Assembly (NCBI RefSeq): GCF_018598185.1
Contig: NZ_JAHESC010000032.1
Location: 25,923-89,922 of the forward strand
Reading direction: 5' to 3'
DNA: 64,000 nucleotides
Source: Dawidia soli
GTDB lineage: Bacteria; Bacteroidota; Bacteroidia; Cytophagales; Cyclobacteriaceae
Made by a program: the position numbers and the translations under genes. Below are positions 38,141 to 46,974 of this stretch, one piece after another (position 1 is the stretch's first letter; each line of letters opens with the position of its first letter). Under the pieces are notes generated by a model. That model was not told the origin of the DNA. It saw nothing but the letters and a program-made list of their open reading frames with translations, and searched no databases.

Positions 38141-40441
38141 ATGATGGAACAAGAGAATCTCAACCGCTGGGTAGATCTGATTGCAAAAGAGCTCTCGCAA
38201 CCCCTTAAATATGTTAAAGCTGTAGGCGAATTGTTGGCAGAGGGCGCGACGATTCCATTCATTGCCCGCTACCGGAAAGAACTGACCGGCAGCATGGACG
38301 AAGTGGCGATCACCGCTGTGCGCGACCGCATCGAACAGCTGCGCGAGCTCGACAAGCGCCGCGAGGCCGTGATCAGCTCCATCGAAAAACAAGGTAAGCT
38401 CACGCCGGACCTGATGTCGTCCATCGTGGCGGCCGAAACCCTGGCCGAGCTGGAAGACATTTACCTGCCCTACAAGCCCAAGCGCAAGACCCGCGCCAGC
38501 GTGGCCAAAGAGAAAGGCCTCGAGCCCCTCGCCCAGCGCCTCTTCAACCAGGAGAAATTCAACCTCGATGAGTTTGCCGCAACGTTTGTCGACAGCGAAA
38601 AAGGTGTTGCCGACCTGAACGAAGCGCTCGATGGTGCCCGCGACATCATCGCCGAGTGGGTCAGTGAAAACCCCGACACGCGTAAGAACGTCCGCGAGAT
38701 CTTCTGGACCGAAGGCCAGGTAGAGTCACGTGTGCTGAAAGGCAAAGAGAACGACGGCCAGAAATACAAAGACTACTTCGAGTGGAGCGAGCCGATCTCC
38801 AAGACGCCATCCCACCGCCTGCTGGCCATGCGCCGCGGCGAAAAAGAAGGCATCCTCGCCCTCGACATCTATCCGCCCGAAGAGCTGGCCATCAGCTCCA
38901 TGGAGCGTCAACACGTAAAAGAAGAGAACGCCGCCGCCGAGCAAGTGCGGCTGGCGATCAAGGATAGCTACAAACGCCTGCTGCGTCCCTCCCTGGAAAC
39001 AGAGGTACGCATGGAGTCCAAGATGAAGGCTGACGAAGAGGCGATCAAAGTATTTGCCTCCAACCTCAAGGAGCTGCTGCTGCAGGCGCCCCTCGGTCAG
39101 CGCAATGTACTGGCCCTCGACCCGGGCTTCCGCACGGGCTGTAAAGTGACCGTTCTCGACCGTCAGGGCAAGCTGCTCTACGACGATGTGATCTACCCGC
39201 ACGAGCCCCAGCGCCAAACGGCGAAGGCCGGCGCGCTCATCAAGGCGCTGTGCGAACAATACGACATCGAAGCGATCGCGATCGGCAACGGTACGGCCGG
39301 CCGCGAGACCGAGTCTTTTGTAAAGACGATCGGCCTGCCGCATAAGATCCTCGTGGTGATGGTGAATGAAAGCGGCGCTTCGGTATACTCGGCATCGGAA
39401 GTGGCCCGGGAGGAATTTCCGGATAAAGACATTACCGTGCGCGGGGCTGTATCGATCGGCCGCCGCCTGATGGACCCGCTGGCCGAGCTGGTAAAGATCG
39501 ATCCCAAGTCGATCGGCGTAGGACAATATCAGCACGACGTCGAGCAAACAAAGCTGAAGCAGGGCCTGGACGACGTGGTGATGAGCTGCGTAAACTCCGT
39601 GGGCGTGGAAGTCAACACCGCCAGCAAGGAGCTCCTCTCTTATGTGTCGGGCCTGACGCCGGCGCTTGCCCGCAACATCGTGGAGTACCGCAACCAGAAC
39701 GGCCCTTTTAAAGATCGTGAGTCGCTGATGAAGGTCTCGCGCCTGGGTGAAAAGGTATTCGAACAGGCCGCCGGCTTCCTGCGCATTCATGCCGCCGAGA
39801 ACCCGCTGGACTCCAGCGCCGTGCACCCCGAAAGTTATTCCATCGTCAACCAGATGGCCGTCGACCTGGGCTGCTCCGTGCGCGAGCTGATGAGCAGTGC
39901 CGAGCTGCGTCGCCAGCTGGACCTCAAGAAATATGTAACCGACAAGGTCGGTCTGCCGACGCTGAACGATATCGTAGCCGAGCTCGAGAAGCCGGGTCGC
40001 GACCCGCGCTCGACATTCGAGATCTTTAGCTTTACGGAAGGTGTCAACACGATCGGCGACCTGAAGATCGGCATGACCATGCCGGGCATCGTGACGAACG
40101 TGACGAACTTTGGTGCCTTTGTCGACATCGGCGTGCACCAGGACGGCCTGGTCCACATCAGCCACCTGGCGGACAAGTTCGTGAAAGACCCGAAGGAGGT
40201 TGTTACCGTGGCGCAAAAGGTGAAGGTGACGGTAGTGGAAGTGGACGCTCCGCGGAAACGTATCGGGTTGTCGATGAAGAGCGATCCGTTTGCCGACCAG
40301 GGAGCCCCGGTACAAGGTGGCGGTAAGGCTGGTAAGAACGAGAAAGGGCCGCGCCGCGATAACCGTGGCGAGAAGCCGAAGGAAAAGGAAGTTTCAATGG
40401 AAGAGAAGCTGGCGATGCTGGTGAGTAAGTTTAAGAAATAA
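38141..40441 (+). CDS. tex: Tex-family transcription accessory protein
   Basis: 766 residues, close to the usual Tex length. The N-terminal helical and YqgF-like RNase H domains are seen ('ALDPGFRTGCKVTVLDRQG'), then the helix-hairpin-helix part ('GLTPALARNIVEYRNQNGPF'), and a C-terminal S1 RNA-binding domain near 640-710 ('GIVTNVTNFGAFVDIGVHQ'). A Lys/Gly-rich tail follows. Tex binds nucleic acid and acts in transcription, possibly at stalled polymerase. It has its own promoter and a strong terminator. High-GC host codon use makes a long frame open on the opposite strand. Confidence 0.97.
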   Translation: MMEQENLNRWVDLIAKELSQPLKYVKAVGELLAEGATIPFIARYRKELTGSMDEVAITAVRDRIEQLRELDKRREAVISSIEKQGKLTPDLMSSIVAAETLAELEDIYLPYKPKRKTRASVAKEKGLEPLAQRLFNQEKFNLDEFAATFVDSEKGVADLNEALDGARDIIAEWVSENPDTRKNVREIFWTEGQVESRVLKGKENDGQKYKDYFEWSEPISKTPSHRLLAMRRGEKEGILALDIYPPEELAISSMERQHVKEENAAAEQVRLAIKDSYKRLLRPSLETEVRMESKMKADEEAIKVFASNLKELLLQAPLGQRNVLALDPGFRTGCKVTVLDRQGKLLYDDVIYPHEPQRQTAKAGALIKALCEQYDIEAIAIGNGTAGRETESFVKTIGLPHKILVVMVNESGASVYSASEVAREEFPDKDITVRGAVSIGRRLMDPLAELVKIDPKSIGVGQYQHDVEQTKLKQGLDDVVMSCVNSVGVEVNTASKELLSYVSGLTPALARNIVEYRNQNGPFKDRESLMKVSRLGEKVFEQAAGFLRIHAAENPLDSSAVHPESYSIVNQMAVDLGCSVRELMSSAELRRQLDLKKYVTDKVGLPTLNDIVAELEKPGRDPRSTFEIFSFTEGVNTIGDLKIGMTMPGIVTNVTNFGAFVDIGVHQDGLVHISHLADKFVKDPKEVVTVAQKVKVTVVEVDAPRKRIGLSMKSDPFADQGAPVQGGGKAGKNEKGPRRDNRGEKPKEKEVSMEEKLAMLVSKFKK

Positions 40442-40468
40442 TACGATCCCTTTCGGGGGATTTAGTCG

Positions 40469-40512
40469 AAGCGCAAGCTGGTGGGTTTCCCCTGGCTTGC
40501 GCTTTTTATTTA
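40469..40512 (+). terminator. Rho-independent terminator of tex
   Basis: AAGCGCAAGC (40469-40478) pairs with GCTTGCGCTT (40495-40504), followed by TTTATTT. It lies 28 bases after the tex stop. Confidence 0.85.
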
Positions 40513-40727
40513 GTAGCTTTTTAATTCCTTCGCTTACACTTTTTAATCTTTCTTTAATCTTTTAGCAATACTTTATTAAAACATAATAAAAACAAGAATA
40601 TCAGATGATTAACATCTATTTATTAAAGCATTAATAAGCCTTGACTTTTATCACCTACGCATTCATAAAAGAGTAGCCGTTGCCAAATCCGCAAACCTTC
40701 TATATTCGCATCCTCAACCGTAAATCT

Positions 40728-42380
40728 ATGCTGCCAAACCACAATCCGACCGAGACTGCTGCATGGCAAAAGCTCGAAACGCTTTTCCTCACCATGCAGG
40801 CCACGCACATGCGTGAGCTCTTTGATGAGGACCCGGAACGCTTCCGGAAGCTCCACCTGAAATTCGAAGACATCCTGGTTGACTACTCCAAGAACATCCT
40901 GAACGACGAGGTCCTGAAAGAGCTCTTTAACCTGGCCCACGAGGTTGAGCTGAAGGACGCCATCGACGCCATGTTCCGTGGCGAAGCCATTAACCGTACC
41001 GAAGACCGCTCGGTGCTGCATGTCGCGCTCCGCAACCGCTCGGGCAACCCGATGCTGTCGGATGGCGAGGATGTCATGCCGAAGGTGAACCAGGTACTGG
41101 CCCAGATGAAGAAGTTCTCGGACAGCCTGCTGGGTGGCGCCTGGAAGGGCTATACCGGCAAGCCGGTGTCGGCCATTGTCAACATCGGCATCGGCGGCTC
41201 TGACCTCGGCCCGTACATGGTGACGGAGGCCCTTCGCCCCTATTGGACCACCATTACGCCGCACTTCGTCTCGAACGTAGACGGCACGCACATCGCCGAA
41301 GTGCTGAAGCGCGTCGACCCCGAAACCACGATCTTTATCATCGCCTCCAAGACCTTTACCACGCAGGAGACCATGACCAACGCGGCTTCGGCCAAGGACT
41401 GGTTCCTGGAGAAGACCGGCGGAAAGGGCGATGTCGCCAAACACTTTGTGGCTGTTTCGACCAACGAGCAAGCCGTCACGGCGTTTGGTATCGCACCGGA
41501 GAATATGTTTGTATTCTGGGATTGGGTCGGCGGCCGGTACTCGCTGTGGTCGTCGATCGGCCTGTCGATTGCGGCCACGATCGGTTACGGCAACTTCGAG
41601 AAGCTGCTCTCGGGGGCGCATGCGATCGACAACCATTTCCGGAACGAGCCCTTTGAGAAAAACATTCCGGTGGTGCTGGCGCTCATCGGCATCTGGTATA
41701 ACAACTTCTTTGGTGCGGCCTCGGAAGCGATCCTGCCGTACGACCAGTATATGCACCGGTTCGCTGCATACTTTCAGCAAGGCAATATGGAAAGCAACGG
41801 CAAGCAGGTGGACCGCGACGGCCAGCCTGTATTGTATCAAACCGGCCCGGTGATCTGGGGCGAGCCCGGCACCAACGGTCAGCATGCTTTTTACCAGCTC
41901 ATTCACCAGGGCACAAAACTTATTCCCTGCGACTTTATCGCTCCGGCCGTCAGTCATAACCCCGTAGGCGATCATCATGCGAAGCTGCTCTCCAACTACT
42001 TCGCGCAGACCGAAGCGCTCATGAAGGGCAAGACGCTGGACGAGGTAAAAGCCGAGTTGAAACATGCCGGTATGGATACCGAAGGTATTGCGTTCCATGC
42101 GCCGTTCCGCGTGTTCGAAGGCAACCGCCCGAGCAATAGTATACTTTTCCACAAGCTCAAGCCGGAAACGCTGGGGTCGCTCATCGCGATCTACGAGCAC
42201 AAGATCTTCGTGCAAGGTGTGATCTGGAACATCTTCAGCTTCGACCAATGGGGTGTTGAATTGGGCAAGGTACTCGCCAAGAAAATCCTGCCCGAGCTCA
42301 CCTCGGCGGAAGAAATCACCTCGCACGACGCTTCGACGAATGGGTTAATCAACTATTTCAAACGTTTGAAGTTTCTTTGA
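40728..42380 (+). CDS. pgi: Glucose-6-phosphate isomerase
   Basis: 550 residues from ATG 40728 (E. coli Pgi has 549); the frame extends upstream to a TTG at 40680, but the extra residues do not fit the family. It interconverts glucose-6-phosphate and fructose-6-phosphate in the cytoplasm. Conserved segments are '[11 protein letters not shown]', '[13 protein letters not shown]', '[13 protein letters not shown]' and '[20 protein letters not shown]'. It stands first in a row of pgi, pfkA and a ROK glucokinase, which lie 60 and 58 bases apart, and so form the upper glycolysis. Confidence 0.97.
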   Translation: MLPNHNPTETAAWQKLETLFLTMQATHMRELFDEDPERFRKLHLKFEDILVDYSKNILNDEVLKELFNLAHEVELKDAIDAMFRGEAINRTEDRSVLHVALRNRSGNPMLSDGEDVMPKVNQVLAQMKKFSDSLLGGAWKGYTGKPVSAIVNIGIGGSDLGPYMVTEALRPYWTTITPHFVSNVDGTHIAEVLKRVDPETTIFIIASKTFTTQETMTNAASAKDWFLEKTGGKGDVAKHFVAVSTNEQAVTAFGIAPENMFVFWDWVGGRYSLWSSIGLSIAATIGYGNFEKLLSGAHAIDNHFRNEPFEKNIPVVLALIGIWYNNFFGAASEAILPYDQYMHRFAAYFQQGNMESNGKQVDRDGQPVLYQTGPVIWGEPGTNGQHAFYQLIHQGTKLIPCDFIAPAVSHNPVGDHHAKLLSNYFAQTEALMKGKTLDEVKAELKHAGMDTEGIAFHAPFRVFEGNRPSNSILFHKLKPETLGSLIAIYEHKIFVQGVIWNIFSFDQWGVELGKVLAKKILPELTSAEEITSHDASTNGLINYFKRLKFL

Positions 42381-42392
42381 TTAAATAACTGA

Positions 42393-42422
42393 TTGTAAAA
42401 CTAAACTCGTCCATTATTTTTG
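42393..42422 (+). promoter_or_regulatory. Bacteroidota-type promoter of pfkA
   Basis: TTG at 42393-42395, 19 bases, TATTTTTG at 42415-42422: exact -33/-7 match, 17 bases before the ATG at 42440. It begins in the short gap after pgi, so pfkA can be transcribed on its own. Confidence 0.55.
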
Positions 42423-42439
42423 ATGGATTTTTTCGACAA

Positions 42440-43423
42440 ATGAGCAATAAAATTCTGAAGGTTGGAGTGTTCACATCGGGCGGCGATGCCCCGGGTATGA
42501 ATGCAGCCATCCGTGCCGTGGCGCGTTCGTGTGCATACTATAAGCTCGAGTGTTTCGGCATTATGCGAGGTTACGAAGGTATGATCGATGGTGACATCGC
42601 ACCGCTCGACGCCCGGGCTGTAGGCAACATCTTACAACGCGGTGGCACGGTTCTGAAGTCTGCCCGCAGCAAAGAGTTTCGCACACCGGAAGGACGTAAG
42701 AAAGCATACGACCAACTGAAGCGCCACAACATCGATGCCCTCGTGGCCATCGGCGGCGACGGTACCTTTACCGGTCTGCACAAGTTCTATGAAGAGTATC
42801 AAGTCCCCTCTATCCTGATCCCCGGCACGATCGACAACGACCTGTCCGGTACCGATTATACCATCGGCTACGATACCGCTACCAACACGGCGGTAGAAGC
42901 GATCGATAAGATCCGCGACACGGCTCTCTCTCACAACCGGTTGTTCTTTATTGAAGTGATGGGGCGTCACTCCGGCTACATCGCCATACACGCCGGCATT
43001 GCCGGTGGCGCGGCGTCCGTGGTCATCCCGGAAGAAACCATGTCGTTCGACGATCTGTATAAGATCCTGGGCGAAGGACAGGATACTGAAAAGAAGTCAA
43101 ATCTCGTAGTCGTAGCAGAAGGCTCGAAGATCGGCGATGCACACACCCTGGCAAAAAAGGTCGCCGAACGTTCTTCGTACTTCGATATAAAAGTGACGGT
43201 ATTGGGGCACCTCCAGCGCGGAGGCTCTCCTACGTACTTCGATCGCGTGCTGGCCAGCCGTATGGGCGTGGCGGCCATTGAAGGCCTCTTGAACGGCGAG
43301 AACGGCGTGATGGTCGGCGTAAAGAACCATGACATGGTCTACAGCTCGTTCGAGACCGTCATCGGCAAACATCATGAGATCGACGCCGAGTCGATGCGCA
43401 TCGCAAAGATCCTTTCCATCTGA
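42440..43423 (+). CDS. pfkA: ATP-dependent 6-phosphofructokinase
   Basis: 327 residues, the normal length of bacterial PfkA. It phosphorylates fructose-6-phosphate. Motifs are 'GVFTSGGDAPGMNAAIRAV' (ATP site), 'AIGGDGTFTG', 'IPGTIDNDLSGTDYTIG' (catalytic Asp), 'VEVMGRHSGYIA' and 'LGHLQRGGSPTYFDR'. The Gly in 'GGDGT' at the ATP site indicates ATP rather than pyrophosphate as donor. It is preceded by its own promoter. Confidence 0.96.
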   Translation: MSNKILKVGVFTSGGDAPGMNAAIRAVARSCAYYKLECFGIMRGYEGMIDGDIAPLDARAVGNILQRGGTVLKSARSKEFRTPEGRKKAYDQLKRHNIDALVAIGGDGTFTGLHKFYEEYQVPSILIPGTIDNDLSGTDYTIGYDTATNTAVEAIDKIRDTALSHNRLFFIEVMGRHSGYIAIHAGIAGGAASVVIPEETMSFDDLYKILGEGQDTEKKSNLVVVAEGSKIGDAHTLAKKVAERSSYFDIKVTVLGHLQRGGSPTYFDRVLASRMGVAAIEGLLNGENGVMVGVKNHDMVYSSFETVIGKHHEIDAESMRIAKILSI

Positions 43424-43480
43424 TAAAACCAACCTATCTATCAAACCAATCCAAACCAATCAGTAACCCAAATTTTATCT

Positions 43481-44464
43481 ATGAAAGAATTAACCATTGG
43501 TATTGACATCGGGGGCACGAACACAAAGTATGGCATTGTCGACCGCGATGGTAATGTTGTTTTTCAAGGCAGCATTTCAACAGCAGAGTACGAAGAGTTC
43601 CGTGACTATTTTAACGGACTGGCGGCTGCTTTGCGCAAAGCAACCGAAAGCATACCCTTTGCGCACAAGATCATCGGTGTAGGGGTGGGCGCTGCCAACG
43701 GCAACTACTACAAAGGCACCATCGAGCGTGCGACCAACCTGAAGTGGAAGGGCATCATCCCGCTGGCCGATATGTTCAAGGAAGAGTTCGGCATTCCGGC
43801 CATCGTGACAAACGACGCCAACGCGGCGGCGGTAGGCGAAATGGTGTACGGTGCAGCCAAGGGCATGAAGGACTTTGTCGTCATTACCCTGGGCACGGGC
43901 CTGGGCAGCGGTTTTGTTTGCAACGGCATCCTCCTGAACGGTAAGCACGGCATCGCAGGCGAAGTAGGCCACACGTCGGTGAACCCGGCCGGCCGTTTCT
44001 GTAACTGCGGTAAGCGCGGCTGCCTGGAAACGTATGTATCGGCTACCGGTATTAAACGCACGGTGTACAAGCTCCTGGCTGACCACCTCGAGCCCAGCGA
44101 GCTGCGCGGCATCAGCTTCGACAACCTGACGACCAAGATGATCACCGAGTCTGCCGTACGCGGCGACGTGGTGGCCCTGGCCGCCTTTGAATATACCGGC
44201 CGCATCCTCGGTATGAAACTTGCCGAAACGGTCGTACACACCGACCCGGAAGCGATCTTCCTGTTTGGTGGTCTGTCTCTGGCCGGCGACCTGATCTTCA
44301 AACCGACGATCAAACACATGGAGGCTAACCTGATGCCCCTGTTCCGTGGCAAGGTGAAAGTCCTTCCGTCAGGTCTTCAGAACCAGGCCGCACCGATCAT
44401 CGGTGCCAGCAGCCTGGTATGGAACTACCTCGACAACAAACAGCTCAAAGAAGAAGTGTACTAA
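43481..44464 (+). CDS. ROK-family glucokinase
   Basis: 327 residues. ROK sugar kinases phosphorylate glucose or related hexoses. Motifs: 'GIDIGGTNTKYGIVD' (phosphate loop 1), 'VTNDANAAAVGEM' (catalytic Asp), 'TLGTGLGSGFVCNG' and the zinc site 'FCNCGKRGCLETYVS' with the following His in 'GEVGHTSV'. Placed after pgi and pfkA, it most likely feeds glucose into glycolysis. Its 3' end is closed by a shared terminator with the convergent GH57 gene. No DNA-binding domain precedes it, so it is a kinase and not a repressor. Confidence 0.93.
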   Translation: MKELTIGIDIGGTNTKYGIVDRDGNVVFQGSISTAEYEEFRDYFNGLAAALRKATESIPFAHKIIGVGVGAANGNYYKGTIERATNLKWKGIIPLADMFKEEFGIPAIVTNDANAAAVGEMVYGAAKGMKDFVVITLGTGLGSGFVCNGILLNGKHGIAGEVGHTSVNPAGRFCNCGKRGCLETYVSATGIKRTVYKLLADHLEPSELRGISFDNLTTKMITESAVRGDVVALAAFEYTGRILGMKLAETVVHTDPEAIFLFGGLSLAGDLIFKPTIKHMEANLMPLFRGKVKVLPSGLQNQAAPIIGASSLVWNYLDNKQLKEEVY

Positions 44465-44495
44465 CCAGACACTGCCTGCGCGGAATGAACGACTT

Positions 44496-44526
44496 AAAGC
44501 CTCATGACCATCATGAGGCTTTTTTA
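44496..44526. terminator. Bidirectional terminator
   Basis: AAAGCCTCATGA pairs with TCATGAGGCTTT around CCA, with a T-run on the plus side. It lies between the kinase stop (44464) and the convergent GH57 gene, whose stop (44524) overlaps the T-run. Confidence 0.85.
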
Positions 44527-46953
44527 TTGCTCTACCTTCACCCCAAGGTTGTCACCCAGGGTGCTGAACTGGCTGCTCCAGCTGGCCGAACGTTGCTCGT
44601 TGGTCTGCTGCTGGGTGATCTCGAAATACAGGTTCTGCGTCTTATAGATGTTCGGGTTGATGCGGAAGTTGCGCAGCAACGGGAACAACCGGTTCAGCCG
44701 CTCGATCCGCCGCGCACTGCGCTCACCCTCGCCGCTGATGCGCTTCAATTCTTTGTAGATGCTTTCGCCGGCCAGGCGTTCCACCTTCTCGCGGTCGTCG
44801 ATGTTCAGCTTCCACTTCACCAGCTCGCTGAGGATGCGCTCTACTTCGCGGATGTTGATTTTATCGGTCAGGAAACAACGCACCAGGTCGGCGTTGAGGA
44901 TATACTCGAAGGTGGTGCGGTAGGCGCCCGGGATCGGTATGTCGTTCTTTGCCAGCGCGCTTACCAGCGGATAGTCGCGGTTGTAGATCCGGCGCAGCGA
45001 CTGTTCCAGGTCGTTCATGCTTTGCTCGGTAATGAGATTAAACACTTTGCGTTTCTCATCCTGGAAGAGTTGCCATATAGTGTACTTCTCGGGGCCGAAA
45101 TACATCTGCATGAATCCGATAATGTCACCCAGGCGGCCGTCCTCAAATGCATTCACGATCCGTTCCTGCATGCCGGCAAATTTCTCTTCCTCCATGTCGA
45201 GCGAGATGTTGCCGATAATATTATGCTTTCCCATGTATAGCACGGCGAACGCGAACTTCTTTTCAGACCGCGTCACGTTCGAACGCACCTGCGTCACCCC
45301 TAGCGCCAGCCGCTGTTCACCGGCTACCTTGCGAATAAAAATCTCGTTGCGCGTGGAGTAATTAAAAACCGGAAACGACTCGGGATCTTCTTCGAATATC
45401 GATGCCACGGCGTAGTGCACCCCTACGCGCTGCAGGTTGGTCTTCGCCGGCAGCACATACTTGCGGTAAATAATGGCGCCGTTGTCCAGCACGGGCACGT
45501 TGCTCGGCGCCAGCGCCAGGCGTTTCATAAACTCTTCCTCGAGCTTCACCTCGCTGATCTGGCTTACCAGCTGCATGGCGCGGCAGGCATATTGCATGAT
45601 CTGCGTTGTCTCGATCCCCGAAAGCTCGTCAAAGAACCAGCCGCAGCTGGTATACATCAGCTGCGCGTTGCGCTGGATCTCCAGGAGACGCAACACCAGG
45701 TTCATGTCTGCCTGACGCGCACAATGGGTGGCCATGAATTTGCGTATGGTATCGTCCGTACGATCGAGGATCACATTGATGTATTCGTCGCGGGCCTTCC
45801 AGGCGTCTTTAAAGATAACCGAAGCCTCGCGCTCATAAATCGCCACGAGCTCATCGCGCAGCCAGTCCAGCGCCTCGCGCAACGGCTTTCGCCAGCGCTG
45901 GTGCCAGCCGGGATTTCCGCCCGAATGGCAACCACAGTTGTTGCGCCAGCGCTCTACGCCGTGCACGCAGCTCCATGAGCTGTTTTCGTGGATCTCGGCT
46001 TCATACGTCGGCGGAAACTTCGCTATATACTCTGCATAGTTGGTTAGCTTGCACGTTGTGTCGCGGTCGATATTGTCGAGACAGAACGCCAGGGCCATGT
46101 CGCCGTGCTTGTGGTGGTGCCCATAGGTTTCACCGTCTGTCGCGATGTGTACCAGTTGCGGCTCTTCGCTCTCGGCATCAAACGCCGTATGTAAATGGCT
46201 GCAAAACTTCGCGCCATCGTTCAGCAAACCGCTGAAGGCCACCCCCTGCGCTATGCGCCCGTCGTAGAAGAACAAGGTGATGGTCCTGCCCGACGGCAAC
46301 CGGCACAGGTATGGCCGGCGCGTGTCGATACTCTCGGTTGTGACGCCGGTCCACAGCAGCTCGCCGCCCATACGGATCGACTTCGCCTGGCGCGGCGCCA
46401 ACACCGTAAACGCTATACCGTGCTTGGCCAGCAGCTCCAGCGACTCGGTATCGACCGCCGTCTCGGCCAGCCACATGCCTTCGGGCATGCGATTGAAACG
46501 ATGCACAAAGTCACGAATGCCCCACACGATCTGCGTCTCCTTGTCGCGACGGTTGGCCAGCGGCAAAATAATGTGATTGTATACTTGCGCCATGGCTGAG
46601 CCATGCCCGCTGAACGCTTTTACGCTTTCGCGGTCGGCCTCGAGAATGGCCGCATAGGTCACCGGGTCGTTCTCTTCCATCCACGACAACAATGTCGGAC
46701 CGAAGTTGAAGCTGATGCGCGAGTAATTATTGATGATCTTTTTGATCGCGCCCTTTTCATTGAGTATGCGCGAGGCGGTGTTGGGCGCATAGCACTCAGC
46801 GGAGATGCGCTCATTCCAGTCGTGATAGGGGTGCGCCGAGTCTTGTACTTCTATTACCTCCAGCCACGCATTCTCACGCGGCGGTTGGTAAAAATGTCCG
46901 TGAATACAGATATAGCGCTCGGCGGGTGTCTTTACTACTTCTTCTTCCTCCAT
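44524..46953 (-). CDS. GH57-type protein with DUF3536
   Basis: 809 residues. The N-terminal 'ICIHGHFYQPPRENAWLE' is the hallmark of glycoside hydrolase family 57-like catalytic domains. The 'GMWLAETAVDTESLELLA' part carries the presumed catalytic Glu, and 'IATDGETYGHHHKHGDMAL' the second carboxylate region. The C-terminal half is DUF3536, helical. GH57 members include alpha-amylases, 4-alpha-glucanotransferases and branching enzymes. As the last gene of the GlgE locus it probably remodels or trims alpha-glucan. No signal peptide, so it is cytoplasmic. Confidence 0.88.
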   Translation of the reverse strand: MEEEEVVKTPAERYICIHGHFYQPPRENAWLEVIEVQDSAHPYHDWNERISAECYAPNTASRILNEKGAIKKIINNYSRISFNFGPTLLSWMEENDPVTYAAILEADRESVKAFSGHGSAMAQVYNHIILPLANRRDKETQIVWGIRDFVHRFNRMPEGMWLAETAVDTESLELLAKHGIAFTVLAPRQAKSIRMGGELLWTGVTTESIDTRRPYLCRLPSGRTITLFFYDGRIAQGVAFSGLLNDGAKFCSHLHTAFDAESEEPQLVHIATDGETYGHHHKHGDMALAFCLDNIDRDTTCKLTNYAEYIAKFPPTYEAEIHENSSWSCVHGVERWRNNCGCHSGGNPGWHQRWRKPLREALDWLRDELVAIYEREASVIFKDAWKARDEYINVILDRTDDTIRKFMATHCARQADMNLVLRLLEIQRNAQLMYTSCGWFFDELSGIETTQIMQYACRAMQLVSQISEVKLEEEFMKRLALAPSNVPVLDNGAIIYRKYVLPAKTNLQRVGVHYAVASIFEEDPESFPVFNYSTRNEIFIRKVAGEQRLALGVTQVRSNVTRSEKKFAFAVLYMGKHNIIGNISLDMEEEKFAGMQERIVNAFEDGRLGDIIGFMQMYFGPEKYTIWQLFQDEKRKVFNLITEQSMNDLEQSLRRIYNRDYPLVSALAKNDIPIPGAYRTTFEYILNADLVRCFLTDKINIREVERILSELVKWKLNIDDREKVERLAGESIYKELKRISGEGERSARRIERLNRLFPLLRNFRINPNIYKTQNLYFEITQQQTNEQRSASWSSQFSTLGDNLGVKVEQ

Positions 46954-46974
46954 GGTCTTTTCCTCCGATGATCA

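Noticed and set aside
38726..40315. A 529-residue minus-strand frame inside tex
   Set aside because: It is the antisense shadow of tex in GC-rich DNA, with an unnatural His/Val/Arg-rich composition and no domain.
40623..42326. A 567-residue minus-strand frame across pgi
   Set aside because: Antisense shadow of pgi; the sense protein is a full match to a known enzyme.
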